Positions 21,146-32,399 of a DNA stretch of 64,000 nucleotides are shown piece by piece. The notes beneath the pieces are model-generated. The model ran no database searches, was not told the DNA's origin, and saw only the letters and a program-made list of their open reading frames with translations. The stretch's first letter is position 1, and each line of letters opens with the position of its first letter. This DNA comes from Linanthus parryae (taxonomy: Eukaryota; Streptophyta; Magnoliopsida; Ericales; Polemoniaceae): NCBI GenBank assembly GCA_023055425.1, contig JALGPY010000002.1, positions 153,026,845 to 153,090,844 of the forward strand. Reading direction: 5' to 3'. Both the position numbers and the translations under genes were made by a program.

Positions 21146-24100
21146 ATGCCCAGATTGCCCAGCAAACTGGTATCACTACTCGAAGATCCCGAAAAACTTT
21201 TCAGAGAGCAAAGTCGCAGACACCGAGCCGCGATGTCTGAGCACGGAGAAGACACCACAACTGAAACAGGAACACCGACAGGACAGCCGCAACGTACTCC
21301 AGCACAGATGGCTCTTTATATTGAAGAGCTGATAGCAGCAGGTTTTGCTGCCAGGAACAATCAGAGGACTTATAACAGGTCTGGAAGGGCGTTAGTCGAA
21401 AACTTTGAAGTCCCAACCGGAGGACATCAACCAGCTATTGTAGTGCCTCCCATTACAGCCGAGCACTTCGACCTGAAATCATCCACCATTCAGACCGCCC
21501 AGACTCATTGTCCTTTTAATGGGAAGGCAGATGAAGATCCAAACGACTTCCTTGGAAAATTTGAGGATTACTGCAACAAGATTAAGTATAGAGGGGTCGA
21601 AGCGGATACGCTAAAGCTGATTTTATTCCCATACTATTTGTTCGGAACAGCAAAGGATTGGCTGGAGGCAAGACCACCGAGGTCTATCACTACCTGGGAA
21701 GGGTGTGTTGCTGATTTCTTGGCAAAATTCTACCCTGCATCCCGCGTTATCAAGCTACAGAGTGAGATTTTATCTTTCAAACAGCAGATGGGGGAGACAG
21801 TGGTAGATGCATGGGACAGGTTGATGAGACTCGTTAAAAAATGCCCCAATCACGGCTTCGGGGACGCAAAGATTCTGCAGGTATTCTACCATGCACTTGA
21901 CAGGGAGAATGCAGACAGGATTGATAGGGAAGCTGGGGGTAACTTTTTATACCATGTGGATAAGGATGGAGCATATGAACTGACGAAGCAATTAGCCAAA
22001 CAGGATACTCGCCTGTTTGATGACCGCAGGCTCACGGCAGTAGCAGAACCAGTGGTTGATGACAGGATTGACAATCTCACGAAAGTGGTACAGGACCTAG
22101 TCAAGAAGGTGTATACAGAAAAGAAGCCGGTGGCATCAGTAGACGAACCTGACTTTGACGCAGCAATTCTGGAGCTTCAAACCGAAGATGCCAACTATGT
22201 TCAGCAGCAGTGGGATCCTAGTCGCTACAGACCAGGCACACGTGACCATCCAGGGTTTCGCTACGGAAATCCCAATGCAGCAGTATATGCACCAGGATTC
22301 CAGCACAGGCCACAGGCACAACAGACAGCTCCAGCGCAGCCCGCACAAGCATCACCACAGCTAAATCTGTCACAGCAACATTTTGAGTCCTATATGGAGA
22401 AATTCAATAAGCAGTGGGAAACTCGATTCGCGCAGATGGACTCATTAACTGCTGATGTAAGCCAGATGAAGATTGCTATCCGCAACTTGGAAGTACAGAA
22501 TGGACAGCTTGCACAGAACCAGGCAGAACGAGCCCCAGGGAATTTACCATCAAACACAGTGAACAATCCACGCGCTCAAATCAATGCTATCACAACTCGG
22601 AGTGGAATTGCACTGCAGGATCCACCGTATCCCAGTCATGCACGCGCAGAAAAGTCAAAAATTATTGAACAGGAGGTGATTGACCGGGAAGACAGTTCAA
22701 CCGCTAACCCTCAAAAAAGGGGTTCGGTCGAGCAGGAAGCAGCGCAGATGAATGAGGGTAATCCAGAGACAGTGCCAGTTTCTAAGGAGGTCCCTTACCC
22801 TCTGAAGACACGTAAGAGAGATGACAGCAAAGACTACGCCAGATTTCTGGAAGTATTCAAGCAATTACAGATAAACATACCTTTTGCTGAAGCACTTGCC
22901 AAAATGCCTACTTATGCAAAATTTCTCAAAGACATCTTGTATGGTAGAAGGAAAATGAGTGACTTCGAAACAGTGAATCTGACGGCAGAAGCGAGCAGTT
23001 GTGTAAAAAATGGTCTACCACTGAAAAAGAAAGACCCTGGCAGCTTTGTTATCCCAGTAACCCTGGGCAGTGCATACACAGGAAAATCCTTATGCGACTT
23101 GGGTGCCAGCATCAACCTGATGCCACTGACCATCTTCAAAAGCCTAGGAGTCGGAGAACCACGTCCAACAAGAATTATGCTTCAAATGGCTGACAGATCT
23201 GTGAAACCTGCCTATGGAGTAATTGAAGATATCCTGGTGAAAGTGGGAGAGCTTATTTTTCCAGCAGATTTTGTGATACTGGATATGGAGGCAGGAGAGG
23301 TTCCGCTGATCCTGGGCAGACCTTTCCTGGCGACTGGTGAAGCCATTATTAACTGCAAAAGTGGAGAGCTTTCCATGCAAATCAATGAAGAAAAAGTGAA
23401 ATTCAATGTTTTCAAATCTCTCCAGCTTCCCGATCATTATGGGCATGAAAACTGTTTTGCAGTAGAGGTAATTGATGATCTGGAAAGCGATGAGATAGAA
23501 GATTTATGGGAGGAATTTGAAGACATGTATCCAGAGGAAACAGAAGAGCAACAGGATGAGCAGATCATGGGAACAGAAAGCTGGGTCAAGCTATACAGAG
23601 ATGAAGGAGGCGAGCAGAAAATGACACTGGTCCCGTCACTCCAGGAACCACCAGCCCTGGAATTAAAACAGTTGCCAGAACACCTCAGGTACGCTTTTAT
23701 TGGTGAAAATAATACCCTGCCGGTAATTGTTTCTTCTCTTTTATCTCAGGAACAGGAACAAAAGCTGCTGGAGGTACTCCGAGAGCATAAAGAAGCCATC
23801 GGATGGACAATTGCAGACCTGAAGGGAATCAGTCCTGATTATTGCATGCATAAAATACAAATTGAAGACGGAAAGAAGCCAGTTATCCAGCCTCAACGGA
23901 GACTAAACCCAATTATGAAAGATGTGGTACGTAAGGAGGTCATGAAGTGGCTAGAAGCAGGAATTATATACCCCATATCAGACAGAACCTGGGTGAGTCC
24001 TGTCCAGTGTGTACCGAAGAAAGGGGGTATTACAGTAGTGCAGAATGCTGATCAGGAACAGATTGCCCAGCGCACTGTCACTGGCTGGCGAATCTGTATG

Positions 24101-26554
24101 GACTATAGGAAGCTGAACGATGCCACACTGAAAGACCACTTTCCGCTGCCATTCATGGACCAGATGTTGGACAGACTAGCGCACCATGCTTATTACTGCT
24201 TTCTTGACGGGTACTCTGGCTACAACCAGATCTATATAAATCCAGAAGACCAAGAAAAGACGACGTTCACTTGCCCGTACGGAACGTTCGCCTTCAGACG
24301 AATGCCATTTGGATTGTGCAATGCTCCAGCAACATTCCAAAGATGTATGATGGCTATTTTCTCTGATATGATAGAGAAAAATTTGGAAGTTTTCATGGAC
24401 GATTTTTCGTTATTCGGAGACAGCTTCGAAGATTGCCTATACCATCTGGCCAGAGTTCTGATTCGCTGCAGAAAAACAAACCTGGTACTCAACTGGGAAA
24501 AATGCCACTTCATGGTTACTGAAGGAATAGTGCTGGGACACAGGATTTCCAGTAAAGGGCTGGAAGTAGACAGGGCAAAAATAGAGGTGATCAAGCAGCT
24601 GCCGTATCCAACCACAGTGAAGGCAATCAAGAGCTTTTTGGGCCACGCAGGATTTTACAGAAGGTTTATTAAAGATTTCTCAAAAGTTACAAAGCCACTA
24701 TGTAATTTGTTGGGAAAACATGTGCCCTTCGTATTTGATGAAGCCTGCAAAGAAGCTTTTGACGTGCTTAAAGAAAGGCTGACGACTGCACCCATTATCA
24801 CAACACCAGACTGGACACTCCCGTTCGAGCTGATGTGCGATGCCAGTGATTACGCTGTGGGCGCGGTACTGGGACAGCGAAAGGACAAGGTGTGCAGCGT
24901 CATCTACTATGCCAGCAGGGTCCTGAATGAGGCGCAGATTAATTATGGGACTACAGAGAAGGAGCTGCTGGCAGTCGTTTTTGCCCTGGATAAATTCAGA
25001 TCGTACCTGGTAGGCTCTAAAGTCATTATTTTTACAGATCACAGTGCACTGAAATACTTACTGGAGAAGAAGGATGCAAAGCCAAGGCTGCTGCGTTGGA
25101 TTCTGCTGATGCAGGAATTTGACGTCGAAATCAGGGATAAAAAGGGAGTTGAAAATGTAGTAGCTGATCATCTATCTCATCTGGAAAAGCCTACAGAAGA
25201 AGTGGTGCCCATTCAAGAAAATTTTCCGGATGAACATATTATGAAGATCAAGACCAACAGACGGCCCTGGTACTATGCCATTGCCAATTATTTGGTCAAT
25301 GGTGCACTCCCTGAAGACATCACCCCTTGGCAGAAAAAGAAATTTATTTCAGATTGCAGGCAATATTTTTGGGACGATCCCAATCTGTTCAAGCAAGGGG
25401 CAGATAATATTCTCCGTCGATGCATTCCATGTCACGAAATTTTGGAAGTAATTCAGCACTGCCACTCAGCACAGTGTGGGGGACACTTCAGCGGACCGAG
25501 AACAGCTCACAAGGTGCTGCAGTCAGGATTTTTCTGGCCAACAGTTTTCAAGGACTGCCATGATTATGCGCAGAGTTGTGATTGCTGCCAACGGACAGGA
25601 AATATCTCCCAGCGGAATGAAATGCCCATGACACTTTGGCAGGAAGTCGAACCTTTCGACGTGTGGGGTATTGATTTTATGGGTCCTTTTCCTTCGTCTC
25701 TGGGAAATCTCTACATCTTATTGGCAGTAGATTACGTGTCAAAATGGGTGGAAGCAATAGCCTGTCAGAAGAACGATGTGTCAGTCGTGGAAAGGTTCCT
25801 CAAACGTAACATCTATACTAGATTTGGAACACCGAGGGCCATGGTCAGTGATGAAGGTTCTCATTTTATCAATAAAGTCTTTGCCAAGGTTCTAAAGCAG
25901 TACGGGGTGTCTATCCATAAGGTATCACTGCCTTATCACCCTCAGGAAAACGGGCAAGCAGAGGTGTCCAACAGGGAGATAAAGAGCATACTGGAAAAAA
26001 CTGTGAATCCAGGACGCAAGGACTGGTCGTTAAAGATGGATGATGCACTTTGGGCGTACAGAACTGCTTACAAAACCCCACTGGGAATGTCCCCGTACCA
26101 GCTGGTGTTTGGAAAAGCATGTCACTTACCAGTAGAATTGGAGCACAAAGCTTACTGGGCAATCAAGCAGCTGAATATGGATCACAGTTTATCAGGAAAA
26201 AAACGGAAGATGGCACTCCTCGAACTGGAGGAATTCCGTAAAACTGCATATGAGAGTGCCAAAATTTATAAAGAGAAAACAAAGAAGTGGCATGACAACC
26301 GCATTCTACCAAAGAAGATAGAAATCGGGCAAAAGGTTCTCATCTACAATTCAAGGATGAAATTCTATCCAGGGAAGCTGCGCTCAAGATGGTCTGGACC
26401 ATTTATTGTGAAGGACATTACATCATGGGGAGCGGTGGAGCTGGAGAACCCGAGGGATAATACAGTTTTCAAGGTGAATGGGAACAGAGTCAAGCCATAC
26501 AGGGATCCTCAGGAAATCATGGAGGTAGAGGCACTCTACCTCGACATTCCGTGA
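21146..26554 (+). CDS. Athila gag-pol polyprotein, intact
   Basis: 1802 codons, no stop or frameshift, ATG at 21146. Gag domain at about residues 125-250 ([43 protein letters not shown]), then a Gln/Pro-rich linker. Aspartic protease at about 640-740 with [13 protein letters not shown] (Athila uses DLGAS) and [12 protein letters not shown] at about 920-1130 with the catalytic [10 protein letters not shown] at about 1081. RNase H with [16 protein letters not shown] (about 1229) and [10 protein letters not shown]. Integrase HHCC finger at about 1437-1482. DDE core: GIDFMGPFP (about 1508), VSDEGSHF (about 1566) and [11 protein letters not shown] (about 1601). No CCHC knuckle was found in gag, as is common for Athila. 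All catalytic residues are present, so this protein could be active and could act in trans on related copies. Confidence 0.95.
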   Translation: MPRLPSKLVSLLEDPEKLFREQSRRHRAAMSEHGEDTTTETGTPTGQPQRTPAQMALYIEELIAAGFAARNNQRTYNRSGRALVENFEVPTGGHQPAIVVPPITAEHFDLKSSTIQTAQTHCPFNGKADEDPNDFLGKFEDYCNKIKYRGVEADTLKLILFPYYLFGTAKDWLEARPPRSITTWEGCVADFLAKFYPASRVIKLQSEILSFKQQMGETVVDAWDRLMRLVKKCPNHGFGDAKILQVFYHALDRENADRIDREAGGNFLYHVDKDGAYELTKQLAKQDTRLFDDRRLTAVAEPVVDDRIDNLTKVVQDLVKKVYTEKKPVASVDEPDFDAAILELQTEDANYVQQQWDPSRYRPGTRDHPGFRYGNPNAAVYAPGFQHRPQAQQTAPAQPAQASPQLNLSQQHFESYMEKFNKQWETRFAQMDSLTADVSQMKIAIRNLEVQNGQLAQNQAERAPGNLPSNTVNNPRAQINAITTRSGIALQDPPYPSHARAEKSKIIEQEVIDREDSSTANPQKRGSVEQEAAQMNEGNPETVPVSKEVPYPLKTRKRDDSKDYARFLEVFKQLQINIPFAEALAKMPTYAKFLKDILYGRRKMSDFETVNLTAEASSCVKNGLPLKKKDPGSFVIPVTLGSAYTGKSLCDLGASINLMPLTIFKSLGVGEPRPTRIMLQMADRSVKPAYGVIEDILVKVGELIFPADFVILDMEAGEVPLILGRPFLATGEAIINCKSGELSMQINEEKVKFNVFKSLQLPDHYGHENCFAVEVIDDLESDEIEDLWEEFEDMYPEETEEQQDEQIMGTESWVKLYRDEGGEQKMTLVPSLQEPPALELKQLPEHLRYAFIGENNTLPVIVSSLLSQEQEQKLLEVLREHKEAIGWTIADLKGISPDYCMHKIQIEDGKKPVIQPQRRLNPIMKDVVRKEVMKWLEAGIIYPISDRTWVSPVQCVPKKGGITVVQNADQEQIAQRTVTGWRICMDYRKLNDATLKDHFPLPFMDQMLDRLAHHAYYCFLDGYSGYNQIYINPEDQEKTTFTCPYGTFAFRRMPFGLCNAPATFQRCMMAIFSDMIEKNLEVFMDDFSLFGDSFEDCLYHLARVLIRCRKTNLVLNWEKCHFMVTEGIVLGHRISSKGLEVDRAKIEVIKQLPYPTTVKAIKSFLGHAGFYRRFIKDFSKVTKPLCNLLGKHVPFVFDEACKEAFDVLKERLTTAPIITTPDWTLPFELMCDASDYAVGAVLGQRKDKVCSVIYYASRVLNEAQINYGTTEKELLAVVFALDKFRSYLVGSKVIIFTDHSALKYLLEKKDAKPRLLRWILLMQEFDVEIRDKKGVENVVADHLSHLEKPTEEVVPIQENFPDEHIMKIKTNRRPWYYAIANYLVNGALPEDITPWQKKKFISDCRQYFWDDPNLFKQGADNILRRCIPCHEILEVIQHCHSAQCGGHFSGPRTAHKVLQSGFFWPTVFKDCHDYAQSCDCCQRTGNISQRNEMPMTLWQEVEPFDVWGIDFMGPFPSSLGNLYILLAVDYVSKWVEAIACQKNDVSVVERFLKRNIYTRFGTPRAMVSDEGSHFINKVFAKVLKQYGVSIHKVSLPYHPQENGQAEVSNREIKSILEKTVNPGRKDWSLKMDDALWAYRTAYKTPLGMSPYQLVFGKACHLPVELEHKAYWAIKQLNMDHSLSGKKRKMALLELEEFRKTAYESAKIYKEKTKKWHDNRILPKKIEIGQKVLIYNSRMKFYPGKLRSRWSGPFIVKDITSWGAVELENPRDNTVFKVNGNRVKPYRDPQEIMEVEALYLDIP

Positions 26555-27697
26555 TTACAGCAGAGGTAACAAAGTCGGGCTGTCGACTGTAAATCACAAG
26601 CGCTGGTTGGGAGGCAACCCAACATAGGTTAGTTGTTTTTATATAATTTTTACAACGTTCATAATTTGAGAGAAAAGTGAGAAAGAGGGATTTAATGTTG
26701 AACTCAGTGTTTCAGGAATCAGAGGAGTGCGTTCAAACGCAAGAGACATGCGTTCAAACGCACGTGTGCGTTCAAACGCAGACACCCTGCGTTCAAACGC
26801 AACCCCACCAACGGACAGGAGAAGCACTGGAAACGGTTAACACTTGTGCGTTCAAACGCAGAGGAGCTGCGTTCAAACGCAGATCACGCAGTGAAAATTT
26901 CCAGCCACCAAGTGGTGCGTTTAAACGCAACGCATGTGCGTTCAAACGCAAAAAGACAGAGATGAGGTGGAAAAATCTAAGGACGTGCGTTTAGACGCAG
27001 ATCCTGCGTTCAAACGCAGACCCAATCAGCAGAGAATTTCGAGAGACAAAGGCGTGCGTTCAAACGCAACTCATGTGCGTTCAAACGCAGCTCATCAGAG
27101 AGATTGCAGAAGATAAGCATTGCATTCAAACGCAACTCATGTGCGTTCAAACGCAACTCATCAAACCCAGAAAATTCATGGACCTTCAAGCATTGCGTTC
27201 AAACGCGCACCCTGCGTTCAAACGCAGATCATCAGATCTTCAAAATTTCCAGAAAGGTTTAAGCTGTGCGTTCAAACGCAAGACGTGCGTTCAAACGCAC
27301 ATTTGAGCGGGATCAAAAATTTCGGAAAAATTTGAAAAATTTTGAAATTTCGGGGCCATTCTGCAATTTCTGAAAGTTCGCCTATATATACTGTACGGAT
27401 GACAGTGACTCATTTTCACACAAGTCATCCAGTTTTCAACTCTCTCTCTAGAAATTCTCTCTGCCCTAGCAGCCGCCAGAGCAGTCTGCCGCCAGCAACC
27501 TCCGACGACCACCGCAGGTCCACCAGAAGGTCAGGAATAGTGTGGGGGTGGTCAAACTCATCCGATCCAAACACCGCAGATCCACTTCAGAGAGCAATTT
27601 TCAGATCTGTACCCGTAAGATTCACTCCGGGTAGCCAGGTTCTATCTTTTCATTCTCTTTGAATATTTTCATTTTTTTTTACTGTTTGAATCTTGAA
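26555..27697 (+). other. Athila region between pol and env-like ORF
   Basis: About 1.1 kb without a gene. It holds the nine dyad doublets (26728-27298) and then a CT-rich, promoter-like stretch with CTATATATAC at about 27382-27391. A purine tract TAGTGTGGGGGTGG lies at about 27537-27550. Confidence 0.7.
26728..27298 (+). repeat. Nine dyad doublets in Athila internal region
   Basis: Eighteen copies of TGCGTTCAAACGCA (variants at 26913, 26984, 27120, 27195), in nine pairs. Starts: 26728/26749, 26767/26788, 26847/26868, 26913/26935, 26984/27004, 27053/27074, 27120/27141, 27195/27212, 27265/27285. Spacing within pairs is 17-22 bp, mostly 20-22 (two helix turns). Unique sequence of 18-65 bp separates pairs. 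The unit is an inverted repeat TGCGTT..AACGCA. Confidence 0.92.
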
Positions 27698-29366
27698 ATG
27701 GATGAGGATATTCCTTACATGAGGCATGATAGGGCGATTGCACCTTTGAACATCATAGACTGCCGATTGCTTAGGGTTAACAATTTCTGCGACCATAGGT
27801 TTGTTAACATGGAGGCTCACCGTTTCTTTCTGCAAGACAAAAAGATTCGGTATGACATACCTGCCGAGAGGACCTTTCCCCGTGATAGAGTAGATGGGGG
27901 ATGAACTGTTCAACTATACTGGGCAGGATCATTTTGGGGATTTGTTTACTGGGTTTACCAATCTGCAGGTCAGTTCTGTGCTGGCTAAGGAGATTTACAG
28001 CAATCTCCAGCAGTGCATGAATAGTGAAGCCCAGTCAATTGACTGGATTTACTGCAGAAAGAGATGGATTCGAATCACCCCAGAGAGTATCCGAGAGAGT
28101 CTGGGTCTGGAGTTAGTGTTGGATGACTGTCAGTTTCAGGAACTGAGACGTCATCCATCTGAGCAGTTGAGTGAGCAGATCTTGACCACCCTGTGTGCTG
28201 GTGTACCCGGCGCTGCTTGGTACTACCCTGAAAGGAGTCCTTCCTACCGGAAACTCCCTGCGACCTACCTGATTCGAGAGGCGAGATGGTGGACCGAGTG
28301 GGTGAACAACAGAGTTGTGGGTATAAAACACTTTACCCGCATTGATTATAATATTGCCCTGTTGGTCTACTGTCTGATGGCCCGAGAGCCTGTAAGCCTC
28401 CCGGAGATTATTTGTGAGTTTTTCCGGGAACGAAGAGAGACTCACAGCAAGAAGGGTTTGGGTCTCCTGGGGATGTTAACAAAAATGGCACAGGACTATC
28501 TGGTGGTCATTCCTGGCGACCTGAGAGATATTCGACCAATTCAGGTTCGAAACTACAAGAACATGAGATGTGCGTTGCATGAGGCCGTGCACGGGCCTCC
28601 AGAATTTGTCCAAGTGGACGATGATGATGATGATGTTCCACCTCAGGGTGGGGGCATGCCACCACCACCTCCTCCCGGTGATGGGGGTTTTCCAGCCTTA
28701 CCAGGTCCCTTCCAACTGCCCCGATCTGCCAGTTCCAGTGAACACAGGCAGGCCGACCCTGACTTGGGGCAGTCCAGCAGAGGGGCCAGGCGTAGTTCTT
28801 TTGGGCGCCTGGAGAGGACTGAGCATGAGGAATGGGTCAGAAAGAAAATTAAGGCCCAAGAAAAAGTACAGAACTACCTGGTAAGGACGGTCAAGAAAAT
28901 GGCCAGGGGTCTTGGAAAATTGTTCAAGACCCAGAAGCATATATACCACGCTCACACAGCCGCAATGAGAGCTCATGAGGCGGCACTCGCTGAAATTCAG
29001 AGCAACATGCGTGGTAAGAGGTTTAATTTCCCGGACCGCTATTCGAGTGATAATTGTCCCAGCTGGACAATGGATGATAGCCGGCCATATGATAGCTTCT
29101 CTGGCCATGACCCCACACCGAGCCATGAACATGCAGACAGTGTAGGTGACCCCGGCAGACCCGGTACCCAGTACCCACCTAGGAGAGAGCATGCAGACCC
29201 AGGGGCCAGCAGTGCCCATCCCGGTGCCAGCCACGCTGGTACCGCTGCCGCAGCACGCCATGCTGCGAGGAAACACGCCAGAGGGCGCACCCCTTCACCA
29301 TCTCCCGAGCCGACTGACCAGTCTACTCCGGAGAACACAGATTCTAGTTACAGACCAGATCAGTAG
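27698..29366 (+). pseudogene. Athila env-like ORF, one frameshift
   Basis: ATG at 27698 (MDEDIPYMRHDRAIAPLN) opens 68 codons that contain the NIIDCRLLRVNNFCDHRF block. The frame ends at 27904. The next frame (from 27894) continues the same protein with GDLFTGFTNLQ and runs 490 codons to 29366, so a single slip near 27890 explains both. The middle part matches the plant mobile-element domain of Athila third ORFs (KRWIRITPESIRESLGLELV). Then come a poly-Asp/Pro stretch, a basic helix (EEWVRKKIKAQEKVQNYLV) and a low-complexity tail. I see no membrane anchor, so env is a positional name. Splicing from the 5' leader is usual for this ORF class. Confidence 0.7.
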
Positions 29367-30694
29367 AGTCGCGAGGACGCGCCACCTCTAGTGTGGGGGT
29401 GGGGAATCGTGTCCTCCTGCATAGCCATGTCAGCATATTTTTGTCAATTTTATTTTTCATTTTATTTTCATTTTTTGAGTCAGCACGTTTTTTCATGTTG
29501 AGTCTACCCACCAACCTTTCTGACCTTGCATGATAAAAAAAACAAAAAAAAAACAAAAAAAAAATATAAAAAAATAAAAAACGGAAATAAATAATAATAA
29601 AATTTTAAAATTTTTTTTTGAGAAAGGGCAGCTTAGGACCTAGAAACTGAAGAGAATCCAATGAAAGAGCTTATGAGAGTAGGAAGCACCGTAGCAGGGA
29701 TAATTCAAATTTTAGTATTTTATGCACAATTCTCACGACAGGCTATCCCGGGTATTCAGGAATGTGAAAAGTGGATAACATGCATACTTTTGACTTCTTT
29801 AGTGTGCTAGGCGGATGTGGTCCTTAGATAATTGAATATTCTGTTTCCCGTGGAAACTGGTGGACTCTTGGAATCTGGGGTGGACCTTCGTGTAGAGTCG
29901 GTTTTATGTGGTACAAGTCTTCGGCCTAAGCGAAGTTGGGGAATGTACACCACCATTCCTTAAGGTGGTTCCAAGAGAAAATCATAAAAAGCCCGCACTC
30001 TTAAAGCTCTACTGCACAGTTGTAAAAAACAGAGGATTGATAAAAGAAAAGAAAAAAAAAACAATTTGAAAAAAAAAAAAATATTTTGTGCTTAAAGGAG
30101 AAACAACATAATGTGCTTCCATTCACATGGAAAATTTGGATTCAATCCAATTTAGAGCTTAAGAGGGAAATTCAAGTCAAGCCGTATTACACAGGAGTTG
30201 TGTCTCCCAGCAATGGGACAATTTGCAAATCAAACGCAATAACGGCTAAGAGGGTCTGAAAACCTCAAATGACTTGGCGAAGAAAAATTATCTGTTGACT
30301 GTAGATGCCTGGACCCTCTAAGTCAAAAGACGTGCTTTATCTTGGTTGGTTTGGTGGATGTTTGGGGATACCTTAGTGAGTTTGTGCATAGGATCAGTTT
30401 ATATCATTTCTTGCTGCGTGTTGTGGAATTTCGAAATGAGCTTGTGAGGGTTTGATGATTTCAGTTTATGATAGAGAGGTTGCCCAATTTCAGAAAATAT
30501 AAAAAAAAATTTGCTGAGTCTTGAGTCAGTTTGTGTATATTCTGTATCTGAGTCAGTCATCTATTGAGTGTTTTGGTCTGTGTCTTGAATATGTGAAAAA
30601 GGGGAAGTATGCAATTAAAGTATGCAAAAATGGGTCTGCAAGGCAGTATGCAAGGGTCTGCTCGGGACGAGCAGAGGTTAGTGTGGGGGTATTT
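29367..30694 (+). other. Athila 3' untranslated region
   Basis: About 1.3 kb with no ORF of interest. A purine tract CTAGTGTGGGGGTGGGGA lies at 29387-29404 right after the env-like stop. A-rich runs lie at 29536-29625 and 30048-30082. A hairpin CCACC..GGTGG is at about 29949-29968. The final tract TTAGTGTGGGGGTATTT at 30678-30694 abuts the 3' LTR and is the plus-strand primer. Confidence 0.75.
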
Positions 30695-32394
30695 TGACAG
30701 CTTTAAAATGTATCAGTCTGGGACATCTTTTTACCATTGGTTTTAACCATGTGAGAGTTGAGTTTGGCCATTTTCAGCTTATTTTCCACCTGATACGAGG
30801 CAGAGATTTATAGATCATGATTGCAAAATTTGAGTAATTTTATGCATACTTTTGTTTGTTGGATATGATCGCGGGTGCGTGTTATGATGTGCAGGTAACA
30901 GGTGCCGAAAAATGCATGAGATTAACTTGGATGGGAGGCAGCGTGTCAGGAAAGCTGAGCAGAAAAAGAGAAAAAAAATGCTAAGTGGTGCGTTCAAACG
31001 CAGACCCTGCGTTCAGACGCACAAGATGGGAGCAGCAGGAAAATGGCAGAAAATTGGCTAAGTCCTGCATTCAGACGCAGGCAGTCTGCGTTCAAACGCA
31101 GGGTTCAGAAGCCGGAGTGCTGAAAAGTTAAGGGGTGCGTTCAAACGCACTTCTTGCGTTCAAACGCAGGACTCAACACTCAAGAGAAGAAAAAGGCCAA
31201 GGGGTGCGTTCAAACGCAGGCGAGCTGCGTTCAAACGCACGTGTCCAGAAGACAGAAGCCTGAAGAAGAAAAATGGTTAAGGCCTGCATTCAAACGCAGA
31301 AGGTGTGCGTTCAGACGCACTGCGTTTGAACGCAGGAGGTGTGCGTTCGAACGCACAGAAGGTTTCCAGAAGCTTCCAGGACGGGTCTTTTCGAGGGTAA
31401 AACAGGAATTTCGTGCATCAGTTTTGGAGACTGTGGCAGTATAAAAGGAGGTGTCCCAGCACTGAATTAGGGTTACGCATACACACTCACACATCTATCA
31501 TCATCATCAGCAGCCAATTTCACAGCAGCCAGGAGTTGGAGCAGAACAGGATTGGAGCAGTGTTCCAGTATTTTCAGAAAATAACTAGTTTGATCTTTTC
31601 TCTCTTTATGAAACGTTGTTTTTCAATAATGCAAGCTAGCTAGACCTTTTGCCTAGGTTCTTGGTGAACCTAGGGTTTATGAATTCAACAGACTTGGTTG
31701 TTTGGTTTTTTAGATGCATGGCTAGCTAAGCCTTAATACAGGATGGATTGTTTATTATTCTGTCTTTGATTTTATTTACATACATGAATGGCTTGATCAC
31801 CCAGGAGTGTTACAGACAGGATCTGGTGCGCGAGAGTGACCAGTGAAAGTTAGGAAGAAAAGAAGCATTAGACCAACTGCTAGACGTTTAGGGGGAGACC
31901 GAGAGGAGAACCTGTAACCCTAGCAGACTTAGAACGAACCTGCAGATTTAGGTGGACCGAGAGGACCCGAAAATCTGCAGTCGAGTGATAGGTGCATGAG
32001 ACCGAGAGGAGATTGTACTGTTGGTATGCTGGCATAAACAAAAACCACTGTGTGTTTCTGAAATCAAATATACTATGAAAGCTGGAGAATAACCCTAGGG
32101 GATCCTGGAACCTAGATTTTTAGAATTATCGACTTTTACAACTACAACAATTTCTGCGAAATATTCAACAGAAAAATGAAATAAGCTTTTATAAATACTG
32201 TTTTATTTACTGCAATTTAGTGAGTAGAGTTAAATCCCAAACCTTCCTCCTTTTTACAAACTTTGCGTCTAATTCTAATTCTAATTAGCAACAACTTAAA
32301 CTATTCTCGAGGGTTCGACAACCAGAGTCACAATTACATACTCTATATTACTTGATCGTACACTTGCGAAAAAGCAGATAGGTTTACGCTGTCA
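30695..32394 (+). repeat. Athila 3' LTR (1700 bp)
   Basis: Same ends as the 5' LTR. It carries the same six dyad doublets at about 30989-31355, with some CpG to CpA changes (for example TGCATTCAAACGCA at 31286). It lacks 62 bp present in the 5' LTR near 20410-20471; the break has short microhomology (AAAGA/AGAAG). Otherwise about 1% different. Confidence 0.93.
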
Positions 32395-32399
32395 AGTGC

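Larger units (their letters stand above)
19240..32394 (+). mobile_element. Athila-type Ty3/gypsy retrotransposon, innermost, gag-pol intact
   Basis: Flanked by AGTGC (19235-19239 and 32395-32399). Both LTRs begin TGACAGCTT and end GCTGTCA. Order: LTR, Asp-tRNA primer site, gag-pol in one ORF, a long 3' region with dyad doublets, an env-like ORF, a purine tract, LTR. The tRNA-Asp primer site, one-ORF gag-pol and the large 3' ORF are Athila features. The LTRs differ at about 17 positions plus one 62-bp deletion in the right copy, near 1%. Confidence 0.93.

Noticed and set aside
26728..27298. CRISPR-like array of short palindromic repeats with spacers
   Set aside because: Plant nuclear retrotransposon context, 14-bp dyads in pairs with irregular spacers, no cas genes. 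Not a CRISPR array.
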